Assembly (NCBI GenBank): GCA_002633005.1
Contig: NMRA01000288.1
Coordinates: 426,685-490,684 of the forward strand
Direction of reading: 5' to 3'
Source of the DNA: Phoronis australis
Taxonomy: Eukaryota; Phoronida; Phoronidae
DNA length: 64,000 nucleotides
In this document: in pieces, positions 53,008-64,000 of the stretch
How positions within the stretch are numbered: position 1 is the first letter of the stretch
How the letters are laid out: each line of letters opens with the position of its first letter
Translations under genes and position numbers: made by a program
The notes under the pieces: model-generated
Database searches by the model: none
What the model was told of the DNA's origin: nothing
The model's input: the letters and a program-made list of their open reading frames with translations, nothing else

Positions 53008-53202
53008 CTAAAAAGAACGCGTTGATAATCCTTGAAGAATTGCCGAGACCGCCATAAAAACATGTTAGATTGTTAGATTTTTGTTGGTTGCTGGAGACTT
53101 CCCAAATCATGGCAGATGTGTGCTGGATTGTCTACGATGTTCACACGTTCATGAGAGGAGTATGGCAAATTCCCGAATTGTCTTGACCTGATACAAAACT
53201 AT

Positions 53203-53219
53203 ATGTGTGTGTGTGTGTG

Positions 53220-53250
<31 letters not shown>

Positions 53251-53300
53251 CGTGTGTGTGTATTTGTGTGTGTATGTGTGTGCGTGCGCGCGCATATACA
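53203..53300. repeat. (TG)n microsatellite
   Basis: TGTGTG runs with GCGCGC and TATATG interruptions; open frames over it are artefacts. Confidence 0.9.
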
Positions 53301-54699
53301 TATACATTCATATTTTAGCGTTGTCGCTAGCTGACAGACTACGAACAGCTGTCAACCGCCGCTGTGCTCCTGATTTGTTGTTTGCTTAAAAGTTCTACGG
53401 AGAATCCCTTTTCAGATGACTGAAAGTTTATTGTTGCGAAGTCATGTCATAGAATTCCAAAACGTCTTCATGGCATACAACAGTTTGATCCCAAAGACAC
53501 ATTAGTAAAATACTTTGATTTGATAATTATCAAGAAAGTATAAAAGCGGTTGATGGTGTTTGGTCAACTGCTACAGATGTCGAAAATTGAAGGAGCTATG
53601 TACATTTGCAACTCCACTTACTTTGCATGGAAACGATTTTCGAATTACCAGTTGCCCAAGCTGGAATGCGTACAATTAAGGTCATTGATGCCAACTTTTA
53701 TATTTTCTGAATGTAGAATTCAAAGTATAACCAAGAACATCATACAATACAGATATCAAATACTCACATGTGAACCGTTGAAAAAGTGCTTGTAAGCAAA
53801 AAAGAACCAGAAAACGTACAACAATGTGCTGACATTCGCATTTTGTAACTATTCTCGCTAACATATTTTAACAAAAGGGTATCTTTACTCCCGTCATTTT
53901 TGTGAAAACGTCAGCGTGCGTAGAGTATGCAGCAGTACAAGTCGTATAGGTTTTGAAATGTCTGAGTCGTATCTTATTTAGATTCGCGTGTAGTTCGCGT
54001 GCCACAAGCAGTCAAATTGACGCGATTTGATTATCAGTACAAACGCGGTCACAAAACGTAACGTCAACTTAAGGGCAAAGAACACAGATTTCGACGTAAT
54101 CACTAGTCTGGTTCATACAGAAGCAATTGTTTCTACTCTCAAGACACCTGAAGGTTGTCTGCATTTGCAACAAAACTTTCGAGCTAAACAAGGAATAGTC
54201 CGCAAATCAACCCTTAAATAAACGAAACGACCGAAGTCTTGATTTTTGACGACTGTTTTTGTTTTATTTCAATAAGCCTTGCTATTTTTTTCATACACCC
54301 GATTGTACTTAACAGGATATAGAGGTACAATTTTCAACTTTCGTAGACTACGAAGTTTGTCACGCAGGGCAACCGCGACTTACCTCGTACCGAACACGGA
54401 AAATCGTATTTTAAAAAAAATATTCACGCCAATTCAGACTGTAAATTGTCCACAATAGCGTGTGCGTTTGACAACACGTGCTTCTTTTACGATGCACATG
54501 TTGTCAAATGTTCAACGCTTGCAGCTTCTTACTTGGGTCTTCGTGCCAACATAGACTATAGTACATGGACCGCCAACTCCGTATACTTTCAATGGACGAA
54601 ATCTGTGATCTTACGCATAAGCCCTTACGTCATTATTCACTGGCGACACTTGGCGAAATTTTCTGGTGCCATTTCCGGCAAGTACGTCGTCTGCTAATC

Positions 54700-54896
54700 A
54701 TGGTCGGCTGCTGTGTGGCCGGTTGTTCGGCCACACACGCAAGATGCAAATGGATTAGCTTCCATACCATCCGACCGGAAGACCCCATAATCGGCTGTGG
54801 GAAGAAAAGCTAACTTCTTGTGTCAACGTGAATGGCATTTTTTTCACCAATAAGACTTTGTACATTTGTTCAAGGCACTTCGAAAATGGATGTTTT
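54700..54896 (+). pseudogene. THAP-domain relic in the P-like element
   Basis: Starts MVGCCVAGCSATHARC, then WISFHTIRPED, a frameshift near 54,795, LWEEKLTSCVN, and YICSRHFENGCF before a stop. All THAP landmarks are present in order: C-x(2-4)-C, the FH block, W, and C-S-x-H-F. Located 150 bases inside the left end, as expected for the first exon of a P transposase. Confidence 0.7.
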
Positions 54897-55754
54897 TAAG
54901 AGGCTCTGGTACTGGTAGGCCTACTACTTAATCCTGTCTTCACAAATCCATTTTTCTTTTCTCCGTTTTGATGAAAACTATCTGGTAAAGTTTCGACGAA
55001 AATTGTCCGCTAAATTTCTTCCAAAGGTAGTGACTCGTGAACTCCGTGTCCTTACTAGGAACTTCAGCCATAGTCTAGCGAGCGAATTAACCAAATTACT
55101 CTTCGCTGGCCCTGATCAGGCGGTTGGTCTCAGCAGAATGCGCATATTTGACCAGGATTTGGAACAGCGATTTCAACAAATTCACACTGATTCGTGTACA
55201 AATAAATAGAACACTTCAGAAATAACCACCTGGACCAATCAAAATCTATCTCACAATTCAACATCAGGTTACATACTCATTTATTAATGTCGACTGTATG
55301 CCGCACAAAGCTTGAACCATCTTAGCCAAGTACGCTGCAGCCTATGAAAATACCGAAAACTAACCGGAGTTTCAACTTATTTGCAAACATGGAACAGGGA
55401 TATCAAAGGGGTATGAAGGTTGCTTTTATGCTTCAATGTTACATTTTTGTAAGCAGACAAATGTGTTTTTTAATCTGCCTTAATTCCTACTGTTTCAAAA
55501 GTATTTCCAACCTTTTAAATGAACATTTATGACAAAAACGTAATTCTTCAACCGGTTTTGTAAAGTCCTTCACCACCTCTACATAATATGAACCGATCCT
55601 ACTCCTAATGTAACAAAAAAGACCCGTGCGTAACGGATACTAAGTACGTTCCTTCTGAAATATTGGATCGGTTCTGCACATAACCTTTTATGAATTTACT
55701 GTAATTGGCTACAGACAGGCCCACCTTTATAAAAACTGGCAACGCAGACAAACT

Positions 55755-55914
55755 CATGCGCGCACCCAGGGGAAAAGTCCGAGAGAAAGAGACGAAAGTC
55801 CACCACAGTACCCCTTTTTTTGTTTTAGCTCTCACGCTTTTTTGTTAGCAAAAAGTCCACTTTGCCAGAGATTCGAGCCCCCCCCCCCGAAATTAGAGGC
55901 TGGGTGCGCGCATG
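55755..55914. mobile_element. MITE with CATGCGCGCACCCAG ends
   Basis: CATGCGCGCACCCAG at the left and CTGGGTGCGCGCATG at the right, perfect inverted repeats. The interior contains ATTCGAGCCCCCCC next to the right end, shared with 41,792-41,879, 56,194-56,439 and 60,970-61,018. It is nested inside the P-like element. Confidence 0.72.
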
Positions 55915-56193
55915 AAACGTCTACACAAGTTGCAACCAATGCAGCTCCTGGTTTAAACGCGGGCTTCTTTCTTAAAGTTTGGTCAGGTATAAATAAAGCC
56001 ACAGACATTGAAGTTCACTGAAACACGTCTACCTTACAAATGTGACAATCCCTATCCTCGGAAAACTTGAGAACCCGACAAAAACACTAATGATGAAATG
56101 TCGGTGATGATAATCATCCACTTTGTTAATTTAGTTCACCTACACAATTGGAAATAGCCGCTAAAATGAAACTCATTCGAGTAAGCACCACGT

Positions 56194-56439
56194 CATACGC
56201 ACACCAGGGGGGGCTCGAATGAGCCCCCCCCGTTTGGAAAAGTGTGCAAAAAGGTCCGCCCCTGAGACAAAATGTCCGAGGAACTGGGACAAAAGTCCAG
56301 TAAATAAGCGCAAACGCGCAATTCACAGTGGTGCTCCCGTTTTTTGTTTTTTTTTTTTAGTCGGCCCTTTCTTTTGTTAGCAAAAGGTCCATAACGTCAG
56401 GAATTCGAGCCGCCATTTTGAAGGCTGGGTGCGCACATG
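56194..56439. mobile_element. MITE of the CATGCGCRCACCCAG family, second nested copy
   Basis: CATACGCACACCAGG at the left and GGCTGGGTGCGCACATG at the right. The internal order (AAAAGTCC, TTTGTTAGCAAAAGGTCC, ATTCGAGCC) matches 55,755-55,914. Confidence 0.62.
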
Positions 56440-56910
56440 CACTACAGTCCCTCTGACAGCCCCAATATGGTAGAACTCGAGACGCTCAAGACGCGGTCAA
56501 ATCAGGATGAGCATAAATAAGGAAAATTACTGTATCAACAGATTATACAAATAAAAATAAGATACAAAGCATTGCTACAGTGCACACGCGCACAATAACT
56601 GGGTCTATCATTTTCCCGCCACAAGCGATTGAACCAATCAGATCACCAATGGCGCAAACCTTTCGAAAACAAGCCTGATTTTTAGGGAGTCTGTTAATTT
56701 ATTTGCTATGCATCTCAATGAGGCCAGTTCATATATATGTATTTAACACGATTAATACATTGTAAAAATAAAAGTCATGCACTATCAACATGAGACAAAA
56801 ACAGGACACCCCTTTATTAAAAATGGGTTAAACGTTAGAAACAAAAGACGAGAGCGTAGACAAGTTCCCATCACTTGCAACGTCGATTTTCTACATGGAT
56901 GTTGGAGAAG

Positions 56911-57208
56911 AACATGTCTGGTGACAGCAACACGGAATCGTACGAATTCGATGATTTTCGAAATTTGATTCGTTTTTGTTGTATGTCTTTTTTCCCTACG
57001 GTTCAGGATTACTTCTGAATCTATGAACAAGAACTGAAAGAGGCAGGGTTCGTGATAACGTTGGAGAACGGTAACATTTATATAAGGTGTTACAACTGTA
57101 ATCGATATTGTCATCTCCTCTGTTTTCATCCAACCTTCCCTGATGAAAACTTGAATGAAGAGGACCTTCAGTACTTGAGTGAGCACGGTATACTGTGTGA
57201 TTTATGTT
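56911..57208 (+). pseudogene. Zinc-motif ORF relic, repeated at 63,490
   Basis: Starts MSGDSNTESYEFDDFRN, continues to a TGA at about 57,010, then in the same frame YEQELKEAGFVITLENGN, IRCYNCNRYCHLLC, LNEEDLQYLSEHG. ELxxAGF...C-x-x-C resembles the start of a BIR domain, and CYNC...CHLLC could also be a PHD-like half. Both copies share the same internal TGA, so it may be an old stop or an intron remnant (CCCTACGGTTCAG looks like an acceptor just before it). Function unknown. Confidence 0.4.
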
Positions 57209-57852
57209 GAATTATTCAACGGTTCTTTTAAGAACCATATCACGCTATACCTAAGGCTCATGCACAGTACAACCAACGGTCCTTTTAAGGGCCACTCAAC
57301 ACTTCCCAGAAGAACTGCTCGCTTGAGAATGTTGAATTATAAACATGCAAAGGTTCAACTAGTCAAGTCGTTGCAGAGGCGCGTTTTTTAATTTGAACAA
57401 AATTAATATTTTTCTAAACCACAAATGTTATATAGGCTAAGTATCTTTTGCATTCACAGGTACTCCTAAGTTGGAATTTGTGCACAAACATGCTTTCGTA
57501 GTTTTCTCAGTAGGCCCATGTGAACCATAAATCACAAACTATCCGATAACTATGCTGCTTTTGGGCAAGCAGACGACATAATCAGTCGGCACCGAAGTTT
57601 GAATTTTGTAATTAATTACCAGTAGCATTGCCAAAAGTACTCACAATACCAACACTTGTACTATTGAAAGACTTTGAAAAGCGTTTCAATGCCGAAATTA
57701 ATATTTCGTTGTTTTGGACAGTAAAGTAGATGCAAGTATTTCTCGTCAAAATTCAATAACCGGAAACTGTACCAGAAAGGTCAGGAGAGTTCAGCTATCA
57801 CGTAAGAAAATGCCGGAGTTGCGAATCTGTTGTCTATAATCTATGGTGCCAA

Positions 57853-59229
57853 AAAGGGGCAGTGCAGCTAATTTTCTGATTACATTCTGACGACAGTTTC
57901 TAGTGCCTAAGCATTTTCACACGCTGTGTCAACTGTCTTCCTTGCGATATTTGCAAAACCTCTAGTAAGTGGGAGGGAAATTCCTACCACGTGTCAAAAG
58001 GCGAAAGTACGACATTTTCCATTTCACAGCAAAATGGAAGGAAATGAAACACTCAAACTGGCTGTAAGTTTATTTATGTGTAGAGAAATTACCAGAAAGA
58101 CTATAAATTTTTAAGTTTGATGTTAAAACATCAAACCAGGGGCCATGTTCTATTCTTTCTTTTCTCAATAATTTCTGCATTTTCCTTTCTACCTTAATTT
58201 TACTAGTCTGTGCAAGAGCACATAATGGTTTTTGCCTACGTGTTTCTAGTATGCACTTGGTGGCCCCTCTATTTGAGCTAAAAACTCCATATTTCGATTA
58301 TAATCTCTAAATTTCGCGTTCAGACTCGAGCTTTTATTTTTAATGATGGGGTCATCACAAACATACTAGGATTAGAAAGTTGTTCACTTAATCCATAATG
58401 TACTAAAGCATAGAATTATAGTCACTTATCTTTAATTCGCACAAAAGTAGAATAGAAAATGGCAAAAATAATTTTGAGTTTGATTTCGAGTAAAAAGGAT
58501 TATACCCCAGACTCTGAACGCTTGCCGAAATGAAGGTGTTGCCAAATTTTTCAAAAAATATATATTCTACACAATTTTTTACCTTGCACCCTTTTACCTG
58601 TTACACATAATACTGTGTTCTATTTCATACCTTTTTTAGAAACGGATACCGATGTTCAGAGTTGTGAAATTTTCAAAGTAATGTCGTTTTTAGACTTGTC
58701 GCAAGAGAGGTTCAAATCTTGCACCTTAACTAGATTTTAATACTGCATGACGTAACAGGTTCAAAACACGCACAGCAGAAAGGTTTTGCTAAATGTATGA
58801 CGTTAACATGCAAGAAGGATTGTATCCATTATTAAAATTACTATTGTTTAAAATGACAACAGTTTTGTTTTATTGAACTGTCCATACAATACATATATAA
58901 GTAAAATAAAAATCAGTTTTTAACAAGTTCATACAATATTTGAATTTGAAAATTTATTTGGGTTAACTTTCAAACAATTTTACAGTATTCTCTAAGTAAA
59001 ACTGAAAAAATTGTCATTTGAAATATGTATTTTACATCTCCAAATCAAATGTAACGGGTCCAAATACAAAAAATCGCTTTGAATTGATGAAGCATGCAAC
59101 AGATGCTGTAAACAACATGTCTATTGTCCAACTTTGAAACGTATGGTTCTCTGTATATTTACTACAAAATTTTCAAGTAGTGATTCTTTAGTAAAAAATA
59201 ATCAGCGCTGTTCACAATGTAATGACAAT
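57853..59229. other. AT-rich stretch, nothing recognised
   Basis: No ORF with domain signature, no RNA gene and no inverted-repeat element that I can see. Confidence 0.4.
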
Positions 59230-59875
59230 CAGCGCTCGATTTGGCCACCTGCAGGTCGCCAATGCGACCTCATTGGGCTTGGCGACCCCTGAAAAATCTT
59301 CAGTCGCCTCAAAGTCGTCACTGCGAGCATAAAATCATTCAATAGTTGCCCCTCAATTCGTTTAAAAGTTCGTGTTGACTGCCAAATTTTAAATTACTAA
59401 CAGTTGTACTAGATTCATTACATTTGATTCACAATTATTCCCTTTATTTCGTGATATCAGCGCATTTGCCACCACAGTAGTCAGCACGCATCAAACGCTT
59501 ATTTACAACAGGAAGTAAACAGACGTTACTTGAAATTATTCGGCAAAAATCGGTAAAATACGATCACAACCCGTGTATGCGATTGTCTGCGTTCTATGCT
59601 CGTTCGTTGGCGGGAGTTATTGAATTAGAGAATGAATGTACATCATGGTTTACGATGAGGAACTGCAAAGGTATGCGTAAGATACTAGCAATCATGAATG
59701 GGGGGCGATACAACCGTACGACTTTTTTAGTCGACGACTTCCACGCCGGATCGGCAATCTCAGTTTTCATTTGGAAACCTGAGATTTTGAATTTTGGCAA
59801 CCTCAGATTTCGTTTGGCGACCAGGGATTTTTGCCAGGTCGCCATGTGCGACTGAAGGCAGTGTCCGGAGCACTG
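59230..59875. mobile_element. hAT-like non-autonomous element
   Basis: Left end CAGCGCTCGATTTGGCCACC followed by CTGCAGGTCGCCAATGCGACC; right end, inverted, CAGTGCTCCGG with CAGTCGCACATGGCGACCTGG further in. The GGTCGC/GCGACC subterminal repeats and CAG...CTG ends resemble hAT-type elements. A clear 8 base target duplication is not seen, so boundaries are uncertain. Confidence 0.42.
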
Positions 59876-60696
59876 AAAATGGTGAAAAACGTGCTCTTGG
59901 AAACGTGAAACAGAAAGTACCGGTTTTGGAATTGGTCAATTTCCCTAATAGGTGAACCAGTTTCCCAGAGATATGCAGTCCTACTGTGATATAGATATTC
60001 TAGTATTTCTAATAAACCACACGAGGGCGTCTGGAACTTCGCTAGATTTGTTTCGTTCTCTACAGTCTCTGATTGTACGGTTAACTTGCTCCTTAGCGCC
60101 CTCTAGTGAACAGAAAGAAAACTTGCCATTGACATGATGGCAACGCATCGGCAAAAATCCTTTTCGAAATTTCAATTAAGGATTGGAATGTTTCTTGTCG
60201 ACTGTCATCGAAAACGCTCACATACATTAGTCAGCGTCCAAAAAGCCTCATCAGGCGTTATTCAAGCCACTTTGAGGGAAAATGTCTCTTACCAATTTGA
60301 ACGTGATCCCATTCTCGTTTGCTTTGTTGAAACCATTATTTGTGTGCGTAAACCAACGAGTGGACGGAGAAGGAAACCACCAAGTTTTTTGCTTCTTAAA
60401 AACTATGTGATCAACGCGACACATTTTGGGTAGATTTCCGGTAGTCTATTTTAATTTGAAGTAAAACTCTGCTCTACAAAGAAACTGCGTGACAAGAAGG
60501 CGACACGTTGGTAAGAGTTATTGCTTCGGTTTTTTCAATCACAAAATAGGACTTTCGCAGTCATCGAAAGGGATCATATACACATTGTCAATGGTAAAAA
60601 TTATCAGGCTTCGGTCAATCCTCTTTTTGGTAAAAAAAGTATATTAATATGAATTTGAATGTGACTCGATGTTTTCTTGCTCAAGAAACTGTTGTG

Positions 60697-61082
60697 TCAT
60701 CGGCGGATTTAGGGGGGGGCTTGGCTGCTGCAAAAAATAATAATAAAACGGCAAGAGCGTGAGGAAATATTGAGTCGATTAAGTAACCCCGGTAATTAAC
60801 ATGCTGCTGAAACAAGATTTAACTATGTGTAGCTTTAGTTTGTGCGTGCGCGGAGTGTGAGGAGGAGGGAGGCTCAGGCCCGATTGCAAGTGTCCCATCC
60901 AGACCGTTGGCGCAATCGGGTTTCCCGTTTTTTTTTTTAGTCCTCCGTTTGTTTTTAGTGGAAGATCCACATCCTCAGGAATTTGAGCCCCCTATTTTTT
61001 GAGCTGGGTGCCCGCATGCAATCGTGCTTTGTTGCGCGATGGCTCGAGACAAAATGTTCGGCTCCCCTTATGATATCCTAGA
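60697..61082. mobile_element. hAT-like MITE with CAGTGGCGG(A/G)TCTAG-type ends
   Basis: Left CGGCGGATTTAGGGGG, right, inverted, CAGTGGCGGGTCTAGGATATC. Same end type as 45,044-45,685. It encloses a partial copy of the CATGCGC family (60,835-61,018, right end GAGCTGGGTGCCCGCATG). Confidence 0.45.
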
Positions 61083-62456
61083 CCCGCCACTGTGTGTAGA
61101 ACGACTTGTCAAACGACCTAAACTTCTGCCAGCTAAATGCATTTACAATATGATAACCGATACGTGTTGAGTAGATTTGTACTATTCTGTTTTAACTTGA
61201 AATGGCTACTCGTTTTGGAAAATATTTTTTAGTTTATGTCGTGAACATGCCTTTAAACAAGGTTCCATCGTCACAACCGGTTTATCCACATTCTTTCAGA
61301 CCCAGCTTCTAGTGTGAGTTAGTGCTGCAGTATAATTAGATGATAAGTCCATGAATAGCTCAATGTTTGGGTTTTTGTTGCTTCGTGACAAACTTTGAAA
61401 ATTCAAAAACCCAAATAGCCTAATTTTTATTCTATTCCGATTTCATAGTTTCCATCGGTTTACATGTCCCAAAAATAAAATGGAATAGTACAGCCTGGAT
61501 GCTTTCAAGCCCTCTATTTGGAGATGATCTGATAAAAAACTTCAATTATTTTCTCACTATGTCAGTGGTGAATATAGTCACTTCCTTGATGACCAGCCCA
61601 CTAGTGAGAATGGAAAGTGAATAAAACCGGCTGGGGTCACCAGGTGACAAAATTCGACAGATTTTTATGTCATGAAATTGATCGCAAGGTGACGCCGTGG
61701 CAGCCATTATTCCATTTTTTCTTAACAAAGACACGCAGCGAAGCATTGGCTCTCCTGTTCATTATTCGTCATTTAGTTAATGTCGTAATTCTCAACCTGT
61801 TTTAATTGTATCTTTGTTACGTATATTTCATTGTTGTTTTATTACCTTATTGTATTATATCACTGTTTTTCTTGTTGAGGGCCCTCTTGGAAAGCAGTGC
61901 TATCACTGAAGAGGCCACCCTCATTTTAAATATCACAATAATACATAAATAAATGTCCTTTGACCGACTCTTCTGAAATTCCGTTTGTAGATTTTTCCCG
62001 TACGCGTTGAATCTGTCGAGGAAAATACGGCCATACAAAAAAGTTTTCCGTATTTACCTCCCGCACTACTTCAACAGTGACCTCTGACATGGAAAGTTCA
62101 AAAGGTAGGTCAATGTCGACTCGACGTCTTTAGCCGGTTCGATCACCAAACTTTCGGAAAAAGTAATTATAGCAGTGTAAATAACGCTCAACATACTATC
62201 AGCCCTCAATCGTAACATCTGGAACAAGACTGTTAATTATATGACAGTTTTGTCTCAGTTTTCATTTGCTAAATATTTTATCGTCTGCAACTCAGGCGCA
62301 GATTCCTCGGTAAGTACAATAACAAATGTTGCTATTTAACTATTTTCAGGAGATGTTGCAAGTTCAATGAAAAGTTACCCTTGTTTTCATCTTTGTTATC
62401 TCTTTTCAAGTAATCGTAACAATTAAAACTGTTTCTTTTACTAGAGAAAACTTGCA
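61083..62456. other. Stretch without recognised gene
   Basis: No exon or element that I can support. A minus-strand frame at about 62,046-62,125 (DIDLPFELSMSEVTVEVV, then a GTAAAT donor) looks exon-like but lacks a convincing acceptor. Confidence 0.4.
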
Positions 62457-62577
62457 GCCATACGCACAAGTACATACATATAGAATGTAATCCCCTACGT
62501 GAACAGTCTGAGTGAAGTATTTAAAAACCTGCGGAAAACACGAAAGAAACTTAGGAACTCAAAGCGTATGGGATCAA

Positions 62578-62710
62578 TACAAAGCGTACCTCGATTGGCG
62601 TACATGAAGTAATATCCCACTCGACATTATTCCTCGTATCGACCGAGACCGAAGGTATAATGTTTCGTGGGATATTATTTCATGTACGCCACTCTCGGTA
62701 CGTTTTGTGT
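62578..62710. mobile_element. Palindromic MITE, copy 2
   Basis: Same plan as 1,531-1,661: TACAAAGCGTACC...GGTACGTTTTGTGT, with inner arms around GGGATATTATTTCATGTACG and CGTACATGAAGTAATATCCC. Left flank similarity extends to about 62,457 (GTGAAGTATTTAAAAAC). Confidence 0.75.
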
Positions 62711-62808
62711 ATATATCTAGGTCTATCGACATCCATTCGTTTTTCGCTGCGACATAAAGTTCTCGAGTAATTGGTATGTTCCAATACATACAGACATATA
62801 TACCTCGA

Positions 62809-62871
62809 GGATTTTTAGAGAATTATCACCCTCGGGGTTAACGCCCCTCGGGCGATAATTCTCCAAAATCC
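62809..62871. repeat. 63 bp near-perfect palindrome
   Basis: GGATTTTTAGAGAATTATC...GATAATTCTCCAAAATCC with inner arms CCCTCGGGG and CCCCTCGGG around GTTAACG. It would form a strong hairpin. It lies 100 bases from the palindromic MITE but is different in sequence. Confidence 0.8.
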
Positions 62872-63489
62872 ACTCGGGCTCTAGATAACGGGGGATAAAG
62901 ACTTCGCCATGTAATAATCTATTTATACCACATACTAAACGAGAAACATTGCAACGAATCGATTTACCTTTTCTGACTCTCCACTGCTTTGTAACTACTT
63001 TCTATGTCAGAGGCCCGGGGTCGGAGGTCGTGACCTTTTAAGAAAAGCCGGGCTATTTTTGTCAAAAAATGATTTTACTCAAAACCAATTGAAAACTTAA
63101 ATATAATAGAAATAAATTGAATTGATAAATTAAGGTTTACCAACTATTATAGCTTAAAACACGATTTTTTCACGCTAAACTTCGACCATGAAATTATCGT
63201 CTGCTAAAGTAGGTTACCACTGGTAACTGAATACAATTCTCAAGTTAAAGATCCTGACGACACGATACCCGCATTCAAACTGTAGATCGGGGATTTATAC
63301 GTAAGAGGACATGAGAGAAAATTTTCACTGAATTAAGATATCATTTTTATGGAAATCATTTGTCTTATACTTCGTAACGTATAAGTACGGTACAATGCGG
63401 TTTGTTGAACGTGCGATTATTGCACGTGCTTATTTAAGTATTCTATTTTCACTCTTGATGACGTCAGCCGCTGCATGGTGTAGTGGGAA

Positions 63490-63642
63490 GGCGATGATTT
63501 TCAAAATTTGATTCGTTTTCGTAGTATGTCTTTTTTCCTTATGGTTCAGGGCTACTTCTGAATCCAGGAACAAGAACTGAAAAAGGCAGGCTTCGTGATA
63601 ACGTTGGAGAACGGTAACATTTAAATAAGGTGTTATAACAGT
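63490..63642 (+). repeat. Second copy of the 56,930-57,090 segment
   Basis: GATGATTTTCAAAATTTGATTCG through GGTGTTATAACA aligns with 56,949-57,095 at high identity, with the same TGA plus an additional TAA. It joins directly to a reverse-transcriptase ORF at 63,643. Confidence 0.8.
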
Positions 63643-64000
63643 TTCCCAGTTTTTTACGCTGATGACACTGCAATTATGTCCACAGCTGGATCGGTTAATG
63701 AACTCGAAACTTCTCTCAACAATGAGCTAGCCATTATCCATGACTGGCTGATTCAAAATAAACTCACTCTTAACGTTAGTAAAACCAAGTCGATGCTGTT
63801 TGGAACCCACCAGAAATTAAAGCAACAAAAACTATCCCTTTCTATCAACGGTTCTCCCATCGAGAATGTTGACAAGTTTAAGTACTTGGGCCTTATTTTA
63901 GATCCCAATCTTAAATTTAATATGCACATAGATCATATCACAAAGAAATTATCAAAGAAAATCGGTGTACTTAAACGTCTAGGCAAATTTCTTAATGTCC
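63643..64000 (+). CDS. Non-LTR reverse transcriptase fragment, runs off the window
   Basis: Open to the window edge in one frame. Reads FPVFYADDTAIMSTAGS (the YADD catalytic motif), LAIIHDWLIQNKLTLNVSK, KSMLFGTHQKLK, VDKFKYLGLILDP, HIDHITKKLSKKIGVLKR. This is the standard order after motif C in Jockey/CR1-type elements. It starts in the middle of the RT domain, so the 5' part is missing, and the junction with the preceding repeat marks the truncation. No stop within 119 codons suggests a fairly young insertion. Confidence 0.85.

Larger units (their letters stand above)
54550..57845 (+). mobile_element. P-element-like transposon, decayed
   Basis: Flanked by GTGCCAA at 54,543-54,549 and 57,846-57,852, a 7 base target duplication. 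Ends CATAGACTATAGTACATGG and, inverted, CATAGATTATAGACAACAG, with similarity continuing to the AACTCCG block about 30 bases in. CA...TG ends, a 7-8 base duplication and an encoded THAP domain are features of the P superfamily. No DDE-like core is readable. It contains two small MITEs and a zinc-motif relic. A 36 base end-to-end remnant of the same family is at 51,539. Confidence 0.62.

Noticed and set aside
56785-57186. 133-codon minus-strand ORF
   Set aside because: Shadow of the plus-strand zinc-motif relic and repeat; composition is hydrophobic without a domain.
59594-59845. 83-codon minus-strand ORF
   Set aside because: It lies in the terminal and subterminal repeats of the hAT-like element and has no known domain.
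62046-62125. Exon-like minus-strand frame (DIDLPFELSMSEVTVEVV) before a GTAAAT donor
   Set aside because: No convincing acceptor, very short, and 9 kb from the nearest supported exon; possible but not supported.
1-64000. tRNA and rRNA genes
   Set aside because: I looked for tRNA arms (GGTTCRANYCC-type blocks with paired stems) and rRNA blocks by eye and saw none I could support; a covariance-model scan would be needed to exclude them.

Overview
The window is invertebrate metazoan genomic DNA, intron-rich and crowded with transposons. I cannot fix the phylum from sequence alone. The reasons for this reading are single-domain exons with GT/AG splice sites, the extracellular domain types, the lack of long operon-like ORFs, and L1-, Gypsy-, Kolobok-, P- and hAT-like elements. 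There is one assembly gap (N, 20179-20486) and one isolated N at 17928.

One large gene on the minus strand spans about 53,007 down to 2,167. It encodes a single-pass membrane protein. From the N-terminal side I can place two Cys-containing exons (53,007-52,758 and 49,004-48,838), then thirteen fibronectin type III (FN3) exons between 46,320 and 17,212, two thrombospondin type 1 (TSP1) exons (7,053-6,895 and 6,588-6,400), and a last exon (2,573-2,167) with a transmembrane helix, a 92-residue proline/acid-rich tail and a C-terminal V-T-I. Nearly all exons are 1-1 phase, so they can be added or lost without frame change. The FN3 exons fall into two subtypes, with and without a conserved Cys pair, that partly alternate. 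The start of the gene is not identified. No kinase or phosphatase domain is present, so this looks like an adhesion or guidance-type receptor.

The introns hold most of the interest. The intron between the last FN3 exon and the first TSP1 exon (17.2-7.1 kb) contains a broken L1-type LINE, a decayed TatD hydrolase copy, a Gypsy integrase remnant, a kinase-like fragment, a 1.7 kb Kolobok-like element and a MITE. The intron at 42-33.8 kb holds two Gypsy relics, one split by a second Kolobok-like element that itself carries a nested 752 bp inverted-repeat element, plus a third Kolobok-like element. All three Kolobok-like elements are flanked by TTAA and carry THAP zinc-finger coding sequence. The first two also carry a convergent ORF with a P2X7-type Cys motif (W-C-x-C...MPT..EC.CC). 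One FN3 exon (18,048-17,212) is split by a 539 bp element with a 10 bp target duplication.

The part above 53 kb has no host gene I can recognise. It has a P-element-like transposon (54,550-57,845; CA...TG ends, 7 bp target duplication, THAP motif), hAT-like elements, several small MITE families shared with the rest of the window, and the start of a non-LTR reverse transcriptase ORF running off the right edge.
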